Source of the DNA: Stenotrophomonas nematodicola
Lineage (GTDB): Bacteria > Pseudomonadota > Gammaproteobacteria > Xanthomonadales > Xanthomonadaceae
Length of the DNA: 64,000 bases
Assembly (NCBI RefSeq): GCF_009467805.1
Contig: NZ_WIAY01000001.1
Location: 438,982-502,981, forward strand
Direction: 5' to 3'
Positions 1 to 11,066 of this stretch are shown piece after piece; position 1 is the first letter of the stretch, and each line of letters opens with the position of its first letter. The notes below the pieces were generated by a model that was given only the letters and a program-made list of their open reading frames with translations, had not been told where the DNA came from and did not search any database. The position numbers and the translations under genes were made by a program.

Positions 1-487
1 GTACTTTGGAAACGGAAAGCTGCAGCGGTTCGCCAAGACCGCGCCGCGCGGCAGCCGTATCGACACCCTGCCAAGCCCGGCGCTCTCGGACATGCCGGGG
101 CTGCTGCGCACGCATCTCGCGCACTTCTTCCTCACCCATCCCGACGCCATCCCCGTCGAGCCCCGGACCGTCCAGAGCCTGGCGGGCGACTGGGTGCTTG
201 CTTACGTGGAAGACTCCGGGGACACCAGTCAATACGAGCTCAGGCACACGGCCACGGTCGGATTCCGGCTCTCCGACGAGGGCGCCAGGCAGACCGCTGT
301 CACCTGCAATGAGCGCCGCCAGGCCCCGTTGGAGGACTGGCAGGCGGATGACTACGCCAAGGTCAGGTCGGCCTCGCACGCGTTCGCCGAGCGCTGCGCG
401 GCACGGTTTGCAACGCAGTTGCCGTCGCTGTTCCCGGCCGTCACCGCGCCCGTCCTGGCGGCGCCTGCGGCGGTCGCGCCCGAGTGA
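1..487 (+). CDS. Unknown protein, 3' end only
   Basis: The reading frame is open from base 2 to a TGA at 485-487, so the gene starts before the window; about 161 C-terminal residues are visible. I recognise no family. The visible part is acidic to neutral, without membrane segments, and ends in an Ala/Pro/Val-rich tail. A charged stretch (residues ASHAFAERCAARF) near the end looks helical. An internal ATG at 92 is possible but lacks a clear ribosome binding site, and coding continues in frame upstream of it, so a truncated 5' end is the better reading. It converges on acnB, with a bidirectional terminator between them. Confidence 0.6.
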   Translation, partial: YFGNGKLQRFAKTAPRGSRIDTLPSPALSDMPGLLRTHLAHFFLTHPDAIPVEPRTVQSLAGDWVLAYVEDSGDTSQYELRHTATVGFRLSDEGARQTAVTCNERRQAPLEDWQADDYAKVRSASHAFAERCAARFATQLPSLFPAVTAPVLAAPAAVAPE

Positions 488-526
488 GGTGACGCGGCCG
501 CCGCGCCCGCCGGCATCGCCAACACC

Positions 527-558
527 AAAAAACCCCCGGTTCTCACCGGGGGTTTTCG
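527..558. terminator. Bidirectional rho-independent terminator
   Basis: An A-tract and the stem arm CCCCCGG, a six-base loop TTCTCA, the arm CCGGGGG and a T-tract form a hairpin that works on both strands. It lies between two convergent genes, the unknown 5' gene and acnB. Confidence 0.85.
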
Positions 559-581
559 TTCAACACATCAGCCGATCAGGC

Positions 582-3167
582 TCAGGCAGCAACCGTCTTG
601 GCCACGTCCTGGTAATCCTCGATCTGGTCGAAGTTCATGTAGCGGTAGATGTCCTTGCTGCTGGCATCCAGCACGCCGATATCGGCCATGTACTCTTCCC
701 TGGTCGGGATGCGACCCAGACGCGAGCAGATGGCGGCCAGCTCTGCCGACCCCAGGTACACGTTGGAGTTGCGGCCCAGGCGGTTCGGGAAGTTGCGGGT
801 CGAGGTCGAGAACACCGTCGCGCCCTCACGCACCTGCGCCTGGTTGCCCATGCACAGCGAGCAGCCCGGCATTTCCATGCGCGCGCCGGCGGTGCCGAAG
901 GTGCCGTAGTGGCCTTCCTTGGTCAGCTCCGAGGCGTCCATCTTGGTCGGCGGAGCCACCCACAGTTTGGTCGGAATGTCGCGCTTGCCTTCCAGCAGCT
1001 TGGCGGCCGCACGGAAGTGGCCGATGTTGGTCATGCACGACCCGATGAACACTTCATCGATGGCCGCACCGGCCACGTCCGACAGCGTCTTGACGTCGTC
1101 CGGATCGTTCGGGCAGGCCACGATCGGCTCGTGGATATCGGCCAGGTCGATCTCGATGACGGCGGCGTACTCGGCGTCGGCATCCGGCTCCAGCAGCGCC
1201 GGGTTGGCCAGCCAGGCCTCCATCTTCTCGATGCGACGCGCCAGCGAACGGGCGTCCTGGTAACCCTCGGCGATCATCCACTTCAGCAGCGTGATGTTGC
1301 TGGTGAGGTACTCGATGATCGGCTCCTTGTTCAGGCGCACCGAGCAGCCGGCGGCCGAACGTTCGGCCGACGCATCGGACAGTTCGAACGCCTGCTCGAC
1401 CTTCAGGTCCGGCAGGCCTTCGATTTCCAGGATGCGGCCGGAGAAGATGTTCTTCTTGCCGGCCTTGGCGACCGTCAGCAGGCCCGACTTGATCGCGTAC
1501 AGCGGAATCGCGTTGACCAGGTCGCGCAGGGTCACGCCGGGCTGCATCGTGCCCTTGAAACGCACCAGCACCGATTCGGGCATGTCCAGCGGCATGACGC
1601 CGGTGGCGGCGGCGAAGGCGACCAGACCCGAGCCGGCCGGGAACGAAATGCCCACCGGGAAACGGGTGTGCGAGTCGCCGCCGGTGCCGACGGTGTCAGG
1701 CAGCAGCATGCGGTTGAGCCAGCTGTGGATCACACCGTCGCCCGGACGCAGCGAGATGCCGCCACGGGTGGAGATGAACTCCGGCAGGGTGTGGTGGGTC
1801 TTGACGTCCACCGGCTTCGGGTAGGCGGCGGTGTGGCAGAACGACTGCATGACCAGGTCGGCCGAGAAGCCCAGGCAGGCCAGGTCCTTCAGCTCGTCGC
1901 GGGTCATCGGGCCGGTGGTGTCCTGCGAGCCCACCGAGGTCATCTTCGGTTCGCAGTAGGTGCCCGGGCGCATGCCCTTGCCTTCCGGCAGGCCACAGGC
2001 GCGGCCCACCATCTTCTGCGCCAGCGAGAAGCCCTTGCCGGTATCCGGCGGGTCCATCGGCAGACGGAACAGGTCGGTCGGGGCCAGGCCCAGCGCTTCA
2101 CGCGCCTTGGCGGTCAGGCCGCGGCCGATGATCAGCGGAATGCGGCCACCGGCGCGCACTTCGTCGAACAGCACGTCGGACTTGACCTTGAACTCGGCGA
2201 TGACCGCACCGTCTTTCAGTGCCTTGCCGTCGTACGGACGCAGTTCGATCACATCGCCCATGTTCATCTGCGACACGTCGAGTTCGATCGGCAGCGCGCC
2301 GGCGTCTTCCATCGTGTTGTAGAAGATCGGCGCGATCTTCGAGCCCAGGCACACGCCACCGAAGCGCTTGTTCGGAATGAACGGAATGTCTTCGCCGGTG
2401 AACCACAGCACCGAGTTGGTGGCCGACTTGCGGCTCGAACCGGTACCGACCACGTCGCCCACATAGGCGACCAAGTGGCCCTTGTCCTTCAGCGATTCGA
2501 TGAACTTGACCGGGCCGCGCTTGCCGTCTTCTTCCGGCTCGATGCCATCGCGCTTGTTCTTCAGCATCGCCAGGGCATGCAGCGGGATGTCCGGGCGGGT
2601 GGTGGCGTCCGGTGCCGGCGACAGGTCGTCGGTGTTGGTTTCGCCGGTGACCTTGAGCACGGTGATGGTCAGGCTCTGCGGCACTTCCGGCCGGCTGGTG
2701 AACCATTCGGCATCGGCCCAGCTCTGCAGCACGCCCTGGGCGTTGGCATTGCCGGCCTTGGCCTTTTCCTGCACATCGTGGAAGGCATCGAACACCAGCA
2801 GGGTGTTCTTCAGCGCATCGGCGGCGATCGCGCCGACCACGGCGTCGTCGAGCAGCTGGACCAGCGGGGCGACGTTGTAACCGCCGAGCATGGTGCCCAG
2901 CAGTTCGGTGGCGCGCTCGCGGCTGATCAGCGGATTGGTTTCGCTGCCGAGGGCGATCGCGGCCAGGTACGAGGCCTTGACCTTGGCGGCATCGTCGACG
3001 CCGGCCGGCACGCGGTGGGTCAGCAGGTCGAGCAGGAACTCGGCCTCGCCCGCGGGCGGGTTCTTCAGCAGTTCAATGACGTCGGCCGTCTGCTGGGCGC
3101 TCAGCGGCAGCGGCGGGATGCCAAGCGCGGCGCGCTCGGCTACGTGGTGGCGGTAGGCTTCCAACAT
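582..3167 (-). CDS. acnB: Bifunctional aconitate hydratase 2 / 2-methylisocitrate dehydratase
   Basis: AcnB interconverts citrate and isocitrate in the TCA cycle and hydrates 2-methylaconitate in the methylcitrate cycle; it is cytoplasmic. The 861-residue length is close to the E. coli enzyme (865). The N-terminal HEAT-like region precedes the swivel domain (motif [12 protein letters not shown]), which is the AcnB domain order. The three [4Fe-4S] ligands are visible as Cys711 (IGSCMTN), Cys769 and Cys772 (PGCSLCMGN), almost the E. coli numbering. The ATG is preceded by a CGGGAG Shine-Dalgarno. It lies 60 bp downstream of vapC on the same strand and is convergent with the partial gene at the window start. 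Confidence 0.97.
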   Translation of the reverse strand: MLEAYRHHVAERAALGIPPLPLSAQQTADVIELLKNPPAGEAEFLLDLLTHRVPAGVDDAAKVKASYLAAIALGSETNPLISRERATELLGTMLGGYNVAPLVQLLDDAVVGAIAADALKNTLLVFDAFHDVQEKAKAGNANAQGVLQSWADAEWFTSRPEVPQSLTITVLKVTGETNTDDLSPAPDATTRPDIPLHALAMLKNKRDGIEPEEDGKRGPVKFIESLKDKGHLVAYVGDVVGTGSSRKSATNSVLWFTGEDIPFIPNKRFGGVCLGSKIAPIFYNTMEDAGALPIELDVSQMNMGDVIELRPYDGKALKDGAVIAEFKVKSDVLFDEVRAGGRIPLIIGRGLTAKAREALGLAPTDLFRLPMDPPDTGKGFSLAQKMVGRACGLPEGKGMRPGTYCEPKMTSVGSQDTTGPMTRDELKDLACLGFSADLVMQSFCHTAAYPKPVDVKTHHTLPEFISTRGGISLRPGDGVIHSWLNRMLLPDTVGTGGDSHTRFPVGISFPAGSGLVAFAAATGVMPLDMPESVLVRFKGTMQPGVTLRDLVNAIPLYAIKSGLLTVAKAGKKNIFSGRILEIEGLPDLKVEQAFELSDASAERSAAGCSVRLNKEPIIEYLTSNITLLKWMIAEGYQDARSLARRIEKMEAWLANPALLEPDADAEYAAVIEIDLADIHEPIVACPNDPDDVKTLSDVAGAAIDEVFIGSCMTNIGHFRAAAKLLEGKRDIPTKLWVAPPTKMDASELTKEGHYGTFGTAGARMEMPGCSLCMGNQAQVREGATVFSTSTRNFPNRLGRNSNVYLGSAELAAICSRLGRIPTREEYMADIGVLDASSKDIYRYMNFDQIEDYQDVAKTVAA

Positions 3168-3227
3168 GACAACTCCCGGGTGATTCTTTGCAGAATGCGG
3201 TTGAATACAGCGGTGAAAAGGGCGGGC

Positions 3228-3626
3228 TCAGGCTTGCGGCACGATCAGCTTCAGGCCCTTGAAGTAGTCGCGGTAAAACGTGTCGTTCCAGGTGATCAAC
3301 CCGTCGCACTGCAGCAGTGCGTGCGCGCCGACCATGAAGTCATCGATGCCGCGCTTGCCGGTGCCGCGCTGGCGGTGGCGGCGGTGCATTTCGCCGGCGC
3401 GCAGGGCGGACTTGGCTTCCAGCGGGCTGAAATGGATACCCATCTCCTCCAGCGCTTCCTGCACTTCGGCGCCGCCGCGCAGCGCGGCGCAGATCTCGGC
3501 CAGCACCACCCCGCAGATCACCACGCGGCCACCCACCAGGCTCTGGCGCAGGCAGGCTTCCACGGCATCGGCCTGCGGGCCGTTGCTGAGCAGTTCGATC
3601 AGGATCGGGGAATCGACGGCAATCAT
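3228..3626 (-). CDS. vapC: VapC-type PIN-domain ribonuclease toxin
   Basis: Small PIN-domain protein (132 residues), the expected size for a VapC toxin, a Mg2+-dependent RNase acting on tRNA or mRNA. The acidic residues that hold the metal are all present: Asp5 (AVDSPIL), Glu44 (VLAEI), Asp95/96 (IDDF) and Asp115 (WNDTF), so the toxin looks active. The ATG at 3626 is chosen because the PIN fold starts directly there; upstream in-frame codons lie inside vapB. The gene starts 7 bp after the vapB stop, so the pair is one transcript. It sits between the two aconitase genes and is followed by acnB on the same strand, so read-through into acnB is possible. Confidence 0.9.
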   Translation of the reverse strand: MIAVDSPILIELLSNGPQADAVEACLRQSLVGGRVVICGVVLAEICAALRGGAEVQEALEEMGIHFSPLEAKSALRAGEMHRRHRQRGTGKRGIDDFMVGAHALLQCDGLITWNDTFYRDYFKGLKLIVPQA

Positions 3627-3633
3627 GCGCGGC

Positions 3634-3858
3634 TCATTCCTCGTCGCGGACCGCATCCACGGCGGCCTGCGCCGAGTCGAAGCCATCCAGCGCGAACTTG
3701 CCGCGGGCACGCGAGATGGCATCGTCCACGCTCTTGCGCAGGATGATGCGGCTGCCCTCCAGTTCGACCTTCAGCTGAGTGCCCTTGGTCAGACCCAGCG
3801 CATCGCGGACCGCCTTGGGCAAGGTGATCTGTCCGCGTTCTGCAACGGTGGCTTCCAT
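3634..3858 (-). CDS. vapB: VapB-type AbrB/SpoVT antitoxin
   Basis: A 74-residue protein with an N-terminal swapped-hairpin AbrB DNA-binding domain (VAERGQITLPKAVRDALGL, then the IILRKS strand) and a charged C-terminal tail that would bind the toxin. It should neutralise the downstream VapC and repress its own operon. The ATG at 3858 is favoured over an in-frame GTG at 3882 because it has a GGAGGG Shine-Dalgarno about 8 bases upstream, while the GTG lies within the promoter. An inverted repeat overlapping a TATAAT box lies just upstream, the usual arrangement for autoregulated vapBC operons. Confidence 0.9.
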   Translation of the reverse strand: MEATVAERGQITLPKAVRDALGLTKGTQLKVELEGSRIILRKSVDDAISRARGKFALDGFDSAQAAVDAVRDEE

Positions 3859-3872
3859 CGGTACGCCCTCCA

Positions 3873-3911
3873 AAGTATGCACAAATTATACATACTCCAG
3901 GGGGCATACTT
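3873..3911 (-). promoter_or_regulatory. vapBC promoter with overlapping palindromic operator
   Basis: On the minus strand a perfect TATAAT -10 box occupies 3885-3890. It sits between perfect 8-bp inverted arms AAGTATGC (3873-3880) and GCATACTT (3904-3911, plus-strand reading), and a further CATAC lies at 3891-3895. Binding of VapB to these arms would cover the promoter. No good -35 is visible. Confidence 0.65.
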
Positions 3912-4145
3912 CCACCCTCACCCCGCTTCGTCCCGCCCCCGGGCCTTGCAGGGCATAAGGATACGCAGCGACCCATGACATCAGCGATACATATCTCCAT
4001 GTAGCCTGAGACCCTATGCCGCAGGCCACGGGCCGGCTGAATCGTTCATACTCGGACGGTCACCGGGCCCACGGCCATCGGCGAACGCAAGCAGGCCTGC
4101 CTCGGGCGGGCCACTGCAAGCCATCCGCAAGAGGAGTCACCCCGC

Positions 4146-6899
<2,754 letters not shown>

Positions 6900-6923
6900 G
6901 GCGGGCCCTGCTCTGTCGGCGCC

Positions 6924-6978
6924 TGCCGTCCCCGATCAGGGGGACGGCAACCGATGCCGGCGCTGCCGCGCCGGCATC
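6924..6978. terminator. Two adjacent hairpins between convergent genes
   Basis: TGCCGTCCCC (6924-6933) pairs with GGGGACGGCA (6940-6949), and GATGCCGGCGC (6953-6963) pairs perfectly with GCGCCGGCATC (6968-6978). No T-tract follows, so they may block transcription from both sides or protect 3' ends rather than act as classical terminators. Confidence 0.5.
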
Positions 6979-6985
6979 CGGTCGG

Positions 6986-7465
6986 TCAAGGCATCACGCC
7001 GTACAGGAACCAGGGCGCACGGGTGACCTCCCCGTACAGGGTGACACTGCGCAGCCCGTCTTCCTGGCGGGTCTCGCCATCGGCCGCTGCGATGTTGCGC
7101 ACGCTCACGGTCATGGTGAAGGGCGGATGCGGCACACCGCCGCTCAGGTAGCAGACCACGCCGCGGTCGCCGGTATGCACGTTCTGTTTGAAGCCCGCCG
7201 GGCAGTCCACCGCGAAGAACCGGTACCCGGTATCGTGATCGGCGCCGGGGATCGTCGCATGCACCGAGTAGGCCGAGACGCCCTCGCCCCCGGCGTGCGC
7301 CGGTACCTGGACCCGGAACTGCCCCGATTCACCGCGTGCCAGGACCGGAAAGTCCAACTGCTGCAACGGCTCCGGCGCCGCCTGCGCCTGCGCGGCGGGG
7401 GCAACGGCCAGCATCAGCGCAACCGTCCAGGCACGACACCGGCGCTTTGCATGGAACTGCGTCAT
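6986..7465 (-). CDS. Secreted protein of unknown function
   Basis: A 159-residue protein with a clear Sec signal: basic RRCR after a short N-terminus, a hydrophobic core (ALMLAVAP) and an AQA-like cleavage site near residue 30. The mature part is beta-rich in appearance, with two cysteines that could form a disulfide (VDCPAG and VVCYLSG). I recognise no family. The ATG at 7465 is chosen because it opens the signal peptide and has AAGGAGA upstream; an in-frame start further up has no signal. It is divergent from rpfB across about 227 bp and convergent with acnA. Nothing in the sequence ties it to DSF signalling. Confidence 0.7.
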   Translation of the reverse strand: MTQFHAKRRCRAWTVALMLAVAPAAQAQAAPEPLQQLDFPVLARGESGQFRVQVPAHAGGEGVSAYSVHATIPGADHDTGYRFFAVDCPAGFKQNVHTGDRGVVCYLSGGVPHPPFTMTVSVRNIAAADGETRQEDGLRSVTLYGEVTRAPWFLYGVMP

Positions 7466-7692
7466 GTTGAGGGTCTCCTTCGGTCCGGCGTTCGAGTCTG
7501 CACAGCGTCCAGCGGCAGCGTCTGTAGGAATACGTGCAAACGGGACCCCGAGGCCCGCGTTTCCACGCGGCGTGCACGCGGTTTTCACCAGCCCTTCGCG
7601 TTTTCCATTCGGCCCGGTATGCTGCCGGGGCATGAACTGACGGATACTCTCCGTCACCGCACCATTTCATCCACGTTTCCTGGAGGGGGAAT

Positions 7693-9369
7693 ATGAGTCT
7701 GGAACGTCCCTGGCTGCAGAGTTATCCCAAAGGCGTACCCGCCGAGATCGACGTCAACGAGTTCCATTCGGTGTCGGCGGTGTTCGACACCTCGGTGGCC
7801 AAGTTCCGTGACCGCCCCGCCTACTCCAGTTTCGGCAAGGTGCTCACCTATGGTGAAACCGACGCCCTGGTCGAGCAGTTCGCCGCCTATCTGCTGGGCG
7901 AACTGCAGCTCAAGAAGGGCGATCGCGTCGCCCTGATGATGCCCAACTGCCTGCAGTACCCGGTCGCCACCTTCGGCGTGCTGCGTGCAGGCCTGACCGT
8001 GGTCAACGTCAACCCGCTGTACACCGCGCGCGAGCTCAAGCACCAGCTGGTGGACTCCGGCGCGGCGGTCCTGGTGGTGGTGGACAACTTCGGCGACACC
8101 GTGCAGCAGGTGATTGCCGACACGCCTATCCGGCAGGTGATCACCACCGGCCTGGGCGACATGCTCGGCGCCAAGGGCGTGGTGGTGAACTTCGTCCTGA
8201 AGTACATCAAGAAGATGGTCCCCAACTACAGCCTGCGCGGCGCGATCCGCTTCAACCAGGCGCTGAAGATCGGCAGCGGTCACAGCCTGCCCAAGGTCGA
8301 GATCGACCACGACGACGTGGCGTTCCTGCAGTACACCGGCGGCACCACCGGCGTGGCCAAGGGCGCCATGCTGACCAACCGCAATCTGGTGGCCAACATG
8401 CAGCAGGCCTCGGCGTGGATCTCCGCGTCGGGCATCGAGATGGGCAAGGAGTGGATCATCACCGCCCTGCCGCTGTACCACATCTTCGCGTTGACGGCGA
8501 ACGGCCTGGTCTTCATGAAGTTCGGTGGCTGCAACCACCTGATCACCAACCCGCGCGACATGAAGGGCTTCGTCAAGGAGCTGAAGTCGACCCGCTTCAC
8601 CGCCATCACCGGTGTCAATACACTGTTCAACGGCCTGCTCAACACCCCCGGCTTCGACGAGATCGACTTCTCCTCGCTGAAGGTCACCCTGGGCGGCGGC
8701 ATGGCGGTGCAGCGCGCCGTGGCCGAGCGCTGGAAGAAGGTCACCGGCGTGACCCTGGTCGAGGCCTACGGCCTGACCGAAACCTCGCCGGCGGCGTGCA
8801 TCAATCCGCTGGATCTGGCCGAGTACAACGGCGCCATCGGCCTGCCGATCCCGTCCACCGACGCCTGCGTGAAGGACGACAACGGCAACACCCTGCCCGC
8901 CGGCGACGTCGGCGAGCTGTGCATCAAGGGCCCGCAGGTGATGAAGGGCTACTGGCAGCGTCCGGAGGAAACCGCCAAGGCGGTCGATGCCGAGGGCTGG
9001 CTGCACACCGGCGACATGGCGCGCATGGACGAACAGGGTTTCTTCTACATCGTGGACCGCAAGAAGGACATGATCCTGGTGTCCGGCTTCAACGTGTACC
9101 CGAACGAAGTGGAGGACGTGATCGCGATGATGCCCGGCGTGCTCGAAGTGGCCGCGGTCGGCGTGCCGGATGAGAAGTCCGGCGAAGTGGTCAAGGTGGT
9201 CATCGTCAAGAAGGACCCGAACCTGACCGCCGAACAGGTCAAGGAACACGCCCGGGCCAACCTGACCGGCTACAAGCACCCCAGAATCGTCGAATTCCGA
9301 AAGGAGCTGCCGAAGACCAATGTCGGCAAGATTCTGCGCCGCGAACTGCGCGATACGCCCGCCCCGTAA
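7693..9369 (+). CDS. rpfB: Long-chain acyl-CoA ligase RpfB (FadD type)
   Basis: AMP-forming fatty acyl-CoA ligase of 558 residues. The adenylate P-loop is at residues 214-224 (YTGGTTGVAKG), followed by YGLTETSP and the C-terminal hinge (GWLHTGD ... DRKKDMI). It would activate free fatty acids with ATP and CoA. In Xanthomonas, RpfB acts as a FadD and has been linked to turnover of the DSF signal rather than to its synthesis. A strong GGAGGGGG Shine-Dalgarno precedes the ATG. It lies directly upstream of rpfF on the same strand, but a rho-independent terminator separates them, so rpfF probably also has its own promoter. Confidence 0.93.
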   Translation: MSLERPWLQSYPKGVPAEIDVNEFHSVSAVFDTSVAKFRDRPAYSSFGKVLTYGETDALVEQFAAYLLGELQLKKGDRVALMMPNCLQYPVATFGVLRAGLTVVNVNPLYTARELKHQLVDSGAAVLVVVDNFGDTVQQVIADTPIRQVITTGLGDMLGAKGVVVNFVLKYIKKMVPNYSLRGAIRFNQALKIGSGHSLPKVEIDHDDVAFLQYTGGTTGVAKGAMLTNRNLVANMQQASAWISASGIEMGKEWIITALPLYHIFALTANGLVFMKFGGCNHLITNPRDMKGFVKELKSTRFTAITGVNTLFNGLLNTPGFDEIDFSSLKVTLGGGMAVQRAVAERWKKVTGVTLVEAYGLTETSPAACINPLDLAEYNGAIGLPIPSTDACVKDDNGNTLPAGDVGELCIKGPQVMKGYWQRPEETAKAVDAEGWLHTGDMARMDEQGFFYIVDRKKDMILVSGFNVYPNEVEDVIAMMPGVLEVAAVGVPDEKSGEVVKVVIVKKDPNLTAEQVKEHARANLTGYKHPRIVEFRKELPKTNVGKILRRELRDTPAP

Positions 9370-9396
9370 GGGTTTGCGCCCATCGTGAACGGACAG

Positions 9397-9427
9397 GGCC
9401 TGCACCGGCGACGGGGCAGGCCTTTTT
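9397..9427 (+). terminator. Rho-independent terminator after rpfB
   Basis: GGCCTGC (9397-9403) pairs with GCAGGCC (9416-9422), followed by TTTTT (9423-9427). It falls between the rpfB stop and the rpfF start. Confidence 0.75.
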
Positions 9428-9530
9428 CATGGCGACCGGCCCGGGGGGTGTAGCATCGCCGCGTGTGGACCCGTCCGGCCCGCCGACCACAACATCCTCC
9501 CTGCGGGCCCGCATCGTTGAGGAAATCGCC

Positions 9531-10400
9531 ATGAGCACCATCGAAAAGCTGCCCGTCAGCCACCGCTACGCCACCATCCGCACTGAAACCACCGGCGACG
9601 ATGCCGCACATTGGCTGTTCATGCATGCTGACGCCACCAGTGGTGTCCGTCCCTGCTGCCGCAAGGACATGCTGGATGAAATGTGGAACTACATGAGCGC
9701 CATCACACGCACGCCCGCCGAGCGCAACAGCGGCAAGCTGCGTCATTTCGTGCTGGCCTCCGACGCTACGGCCTACAACCTGGGCGGCGACCTGGACCTG
9801 TTCACGCGCCTGATCCGCGAAGGCAACCGCGACCGTCTGCTCACCTACGCCCAGCGCTGTGTGGAAGGCGTGCACCACCTGCACACCGGCTTCGGCGGCG
9901 ACGTGCGCTCCATCGCACTGATCCAGGGCGACGCGCTGGGGGGCGGGCTGGAGATGGCGTTGGCCTGCCACACCATCGTGGCCGAAGAAGACAGTGGCAT
10001 GGGACTGCCGGAGGTGCTGTTCGGCCTGTTCCCGGGCATGGGGGCCTACTCGTTCCTGTGCAAGCGGGTGGCACCGCAGCTCGCCGAGAAGATCATTCTG
10101 GATGGCCGGGTGTACAGCGCCGAGGAAATGCACGCGATGGGCGTGGTGGACGTGCTGGTGCCCAAAGGCCAGGGCGTGAAAGCGGTCGAGGATCTGATCC
10201 GCCAGCACCAGCGCATCCCGCACTCCTATCTGGCCATGAACGCGGCACGCAACCTCGCCCAGGCCGTGCGTTACGACGAACTGCTGGAAATCACCAAGGT
10301 GTGGGTCGATTCTGCCCTGGCGCTCGGCGACAAGTCGCTGCGCACGATGGACCGCCTGATCAAAGCACAGACCCGCCGCGCCACCCTTGATGTCGCCTGA
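9531..10400 (+). CDS. rpfF: DSF synthase, crotonase fold (RpfF)
   Basis: RpfF makes the diffusible signal factor, a cis-2-unsaturated fatty acid, acting as both acyl-ACP dehydratase and thioesterase. The 289 residues equal the Xanthomonas enzyme in length. The two catalytic glutamates fall at Glu141 (GGGLE) and Glu161 (GLPE), the same numbers reported for Xanthomonas RpfF. The oxyanion region (SDATAYNLGGDLDLF) and the C-terminal KSLRTMDRL are also conserved. The ATG at 9531 is preceded by GAGGAA; an in-frame ATG at 9429 would overlap the rpfB terminator. The N-terminal 60 residues are the least conserved part compared with my memory of the Xanthomonas protein, as expected for a Stenotrophomonas allele. 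Confidence 0.95.
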   Translation: MSTIEKLPVSHRYATIRTETTGDDAAHWLFMHADATSGVRPCCRKDMLDEMWNYMSAITRTPAERNSGKLRHFVLASDATAYNLGGDLDLFTRLIREGNRDRLLTYAQRCVEGVHHLHTGFGGDVRSIALIQGDALGGGLEMALACHTIVAEEDSGMGLPEVLFGLFPGMGAYSFLCKRVAPQLAEKIILDGRVYSAEEMHAMGVVDVLVPKGQGVKAVEDLIRQHQRIPHSYLAMNAARNLAQAVRYDELLEITKVWVDSALALGDKSLRTMDRLIKAQTRRATLDVA

Positions 10401-10425
10401 GTTCCACCCTCCCCTGCTGTTGTTC

Positions 10426-10452
10426 AAGCCCGGCCGCCGCCGGGCTTTTTTA
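10426..10452 (+). terminator. Rho-independent terminator after rpfF
   Basis: AAGCCCGGC, a short loop, then GCCGGGC followed by a run of seven T residues. It ends the rpfF transcript before the next plus-strand gene. Confidence 0.85.
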
Positions 10453-10549
10453 TGGCTGTTCTCCCGGCCCTGCCGCCGCGCCTGGGCTGGCCCGATCGGA
10501 CGCACGCCTGTATGGTGCCCTCCCCCATCATCCTCAAGGACCGACGTTG

Positions 10550-11062
10550 ATGTCTCCGCAGCGACATGATCCGGCGAGGCACAGCCTGCGCAAGCTCCTG
10601 TGCACATCCCTGCTGGTCATCGCCCCGGCTGCCGACGCGCTCGCGGCCGGCTACGTGCCCAGCGCGGTCGAGGCGTTCATTCTCGAGACCGTGCTGGCCG
10701 ATGAAGCGCGCACGCTCGAACAGGGGGGACAGACAGTGCTCCTCGCGCCTGCCGACGCCTCCGCCCCGGGTGCCACGGCCGCCGCGGCGACGGTGCGGCA
10801 CCAGTTCGCGGCGTTCTACCGCGGCGAACGTACGACCGCCCGTGCGATTCCCCACATGGCGGTGGTGATTGCGATGACCGCCTTGCGGCTTGAACAGCCC
10901 GGGCAGTGCCGGACGGATCATCGCACCTGCGCCGAGGCCATCCGCCGTGCAGGTCCGACCCGCGACGACACGGACGGTCTGCGGACCGTGGTGGCGCGGT
11001 TCCAGGCGGCAGGTCTGGACATGAGCGCCATTGAATCGAGCGGCGCACGGCCGACGGATTGA
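10550..11062 (+). CDS. Small secreted protein of unknown function between rpfF and rpfC
   Basis: A 170-residue protein with an N-terminal signal peptide (basic RHSLRKLL, hydrophobic core, cleavage after ADALA or ALAAG). The mature chain is Ala-rich with two nearby cysteines (QC..., TCAEA) that could form a disulfide. I recognise no domain. The ATG at 10550 is preferred to the adjacent TTG; AAGGA lies about 9 bases upstream. It follows the rpfF terminator and converges on rpfC with a 4-bp gap. In Xanthomonas rpfF and rpfC are neighbours, so this looks like a lineage-specific insertion in the signalling locus. Codon use resembles the neighbours. Confidence 0.7.
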   Translation: MSPQRHDPARHSLRKLLCTSLLVIAPAADALAAGYVPSAVEAFILETVLADEARTLEQGGQTVLLAPADASAPGATAAAATVRHQFAAFYRGERTTARAIPHMAVVIAMTALRLEQPGQCRTDHRTCAEAIRRAGPTRDDTDGLRTVVARFQAAGLDMSAIESSGARPTD

Positions 11063-11066
11063 CGGC

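Noticed and set aside
6..3746. A 1246-codon open frame on the plus strand across acnB
   Set aside because: It lies antisense to acnB, the composition is His/Arg/Gly-rich as expected from third-position GC bias, and it has no recognisable domain.
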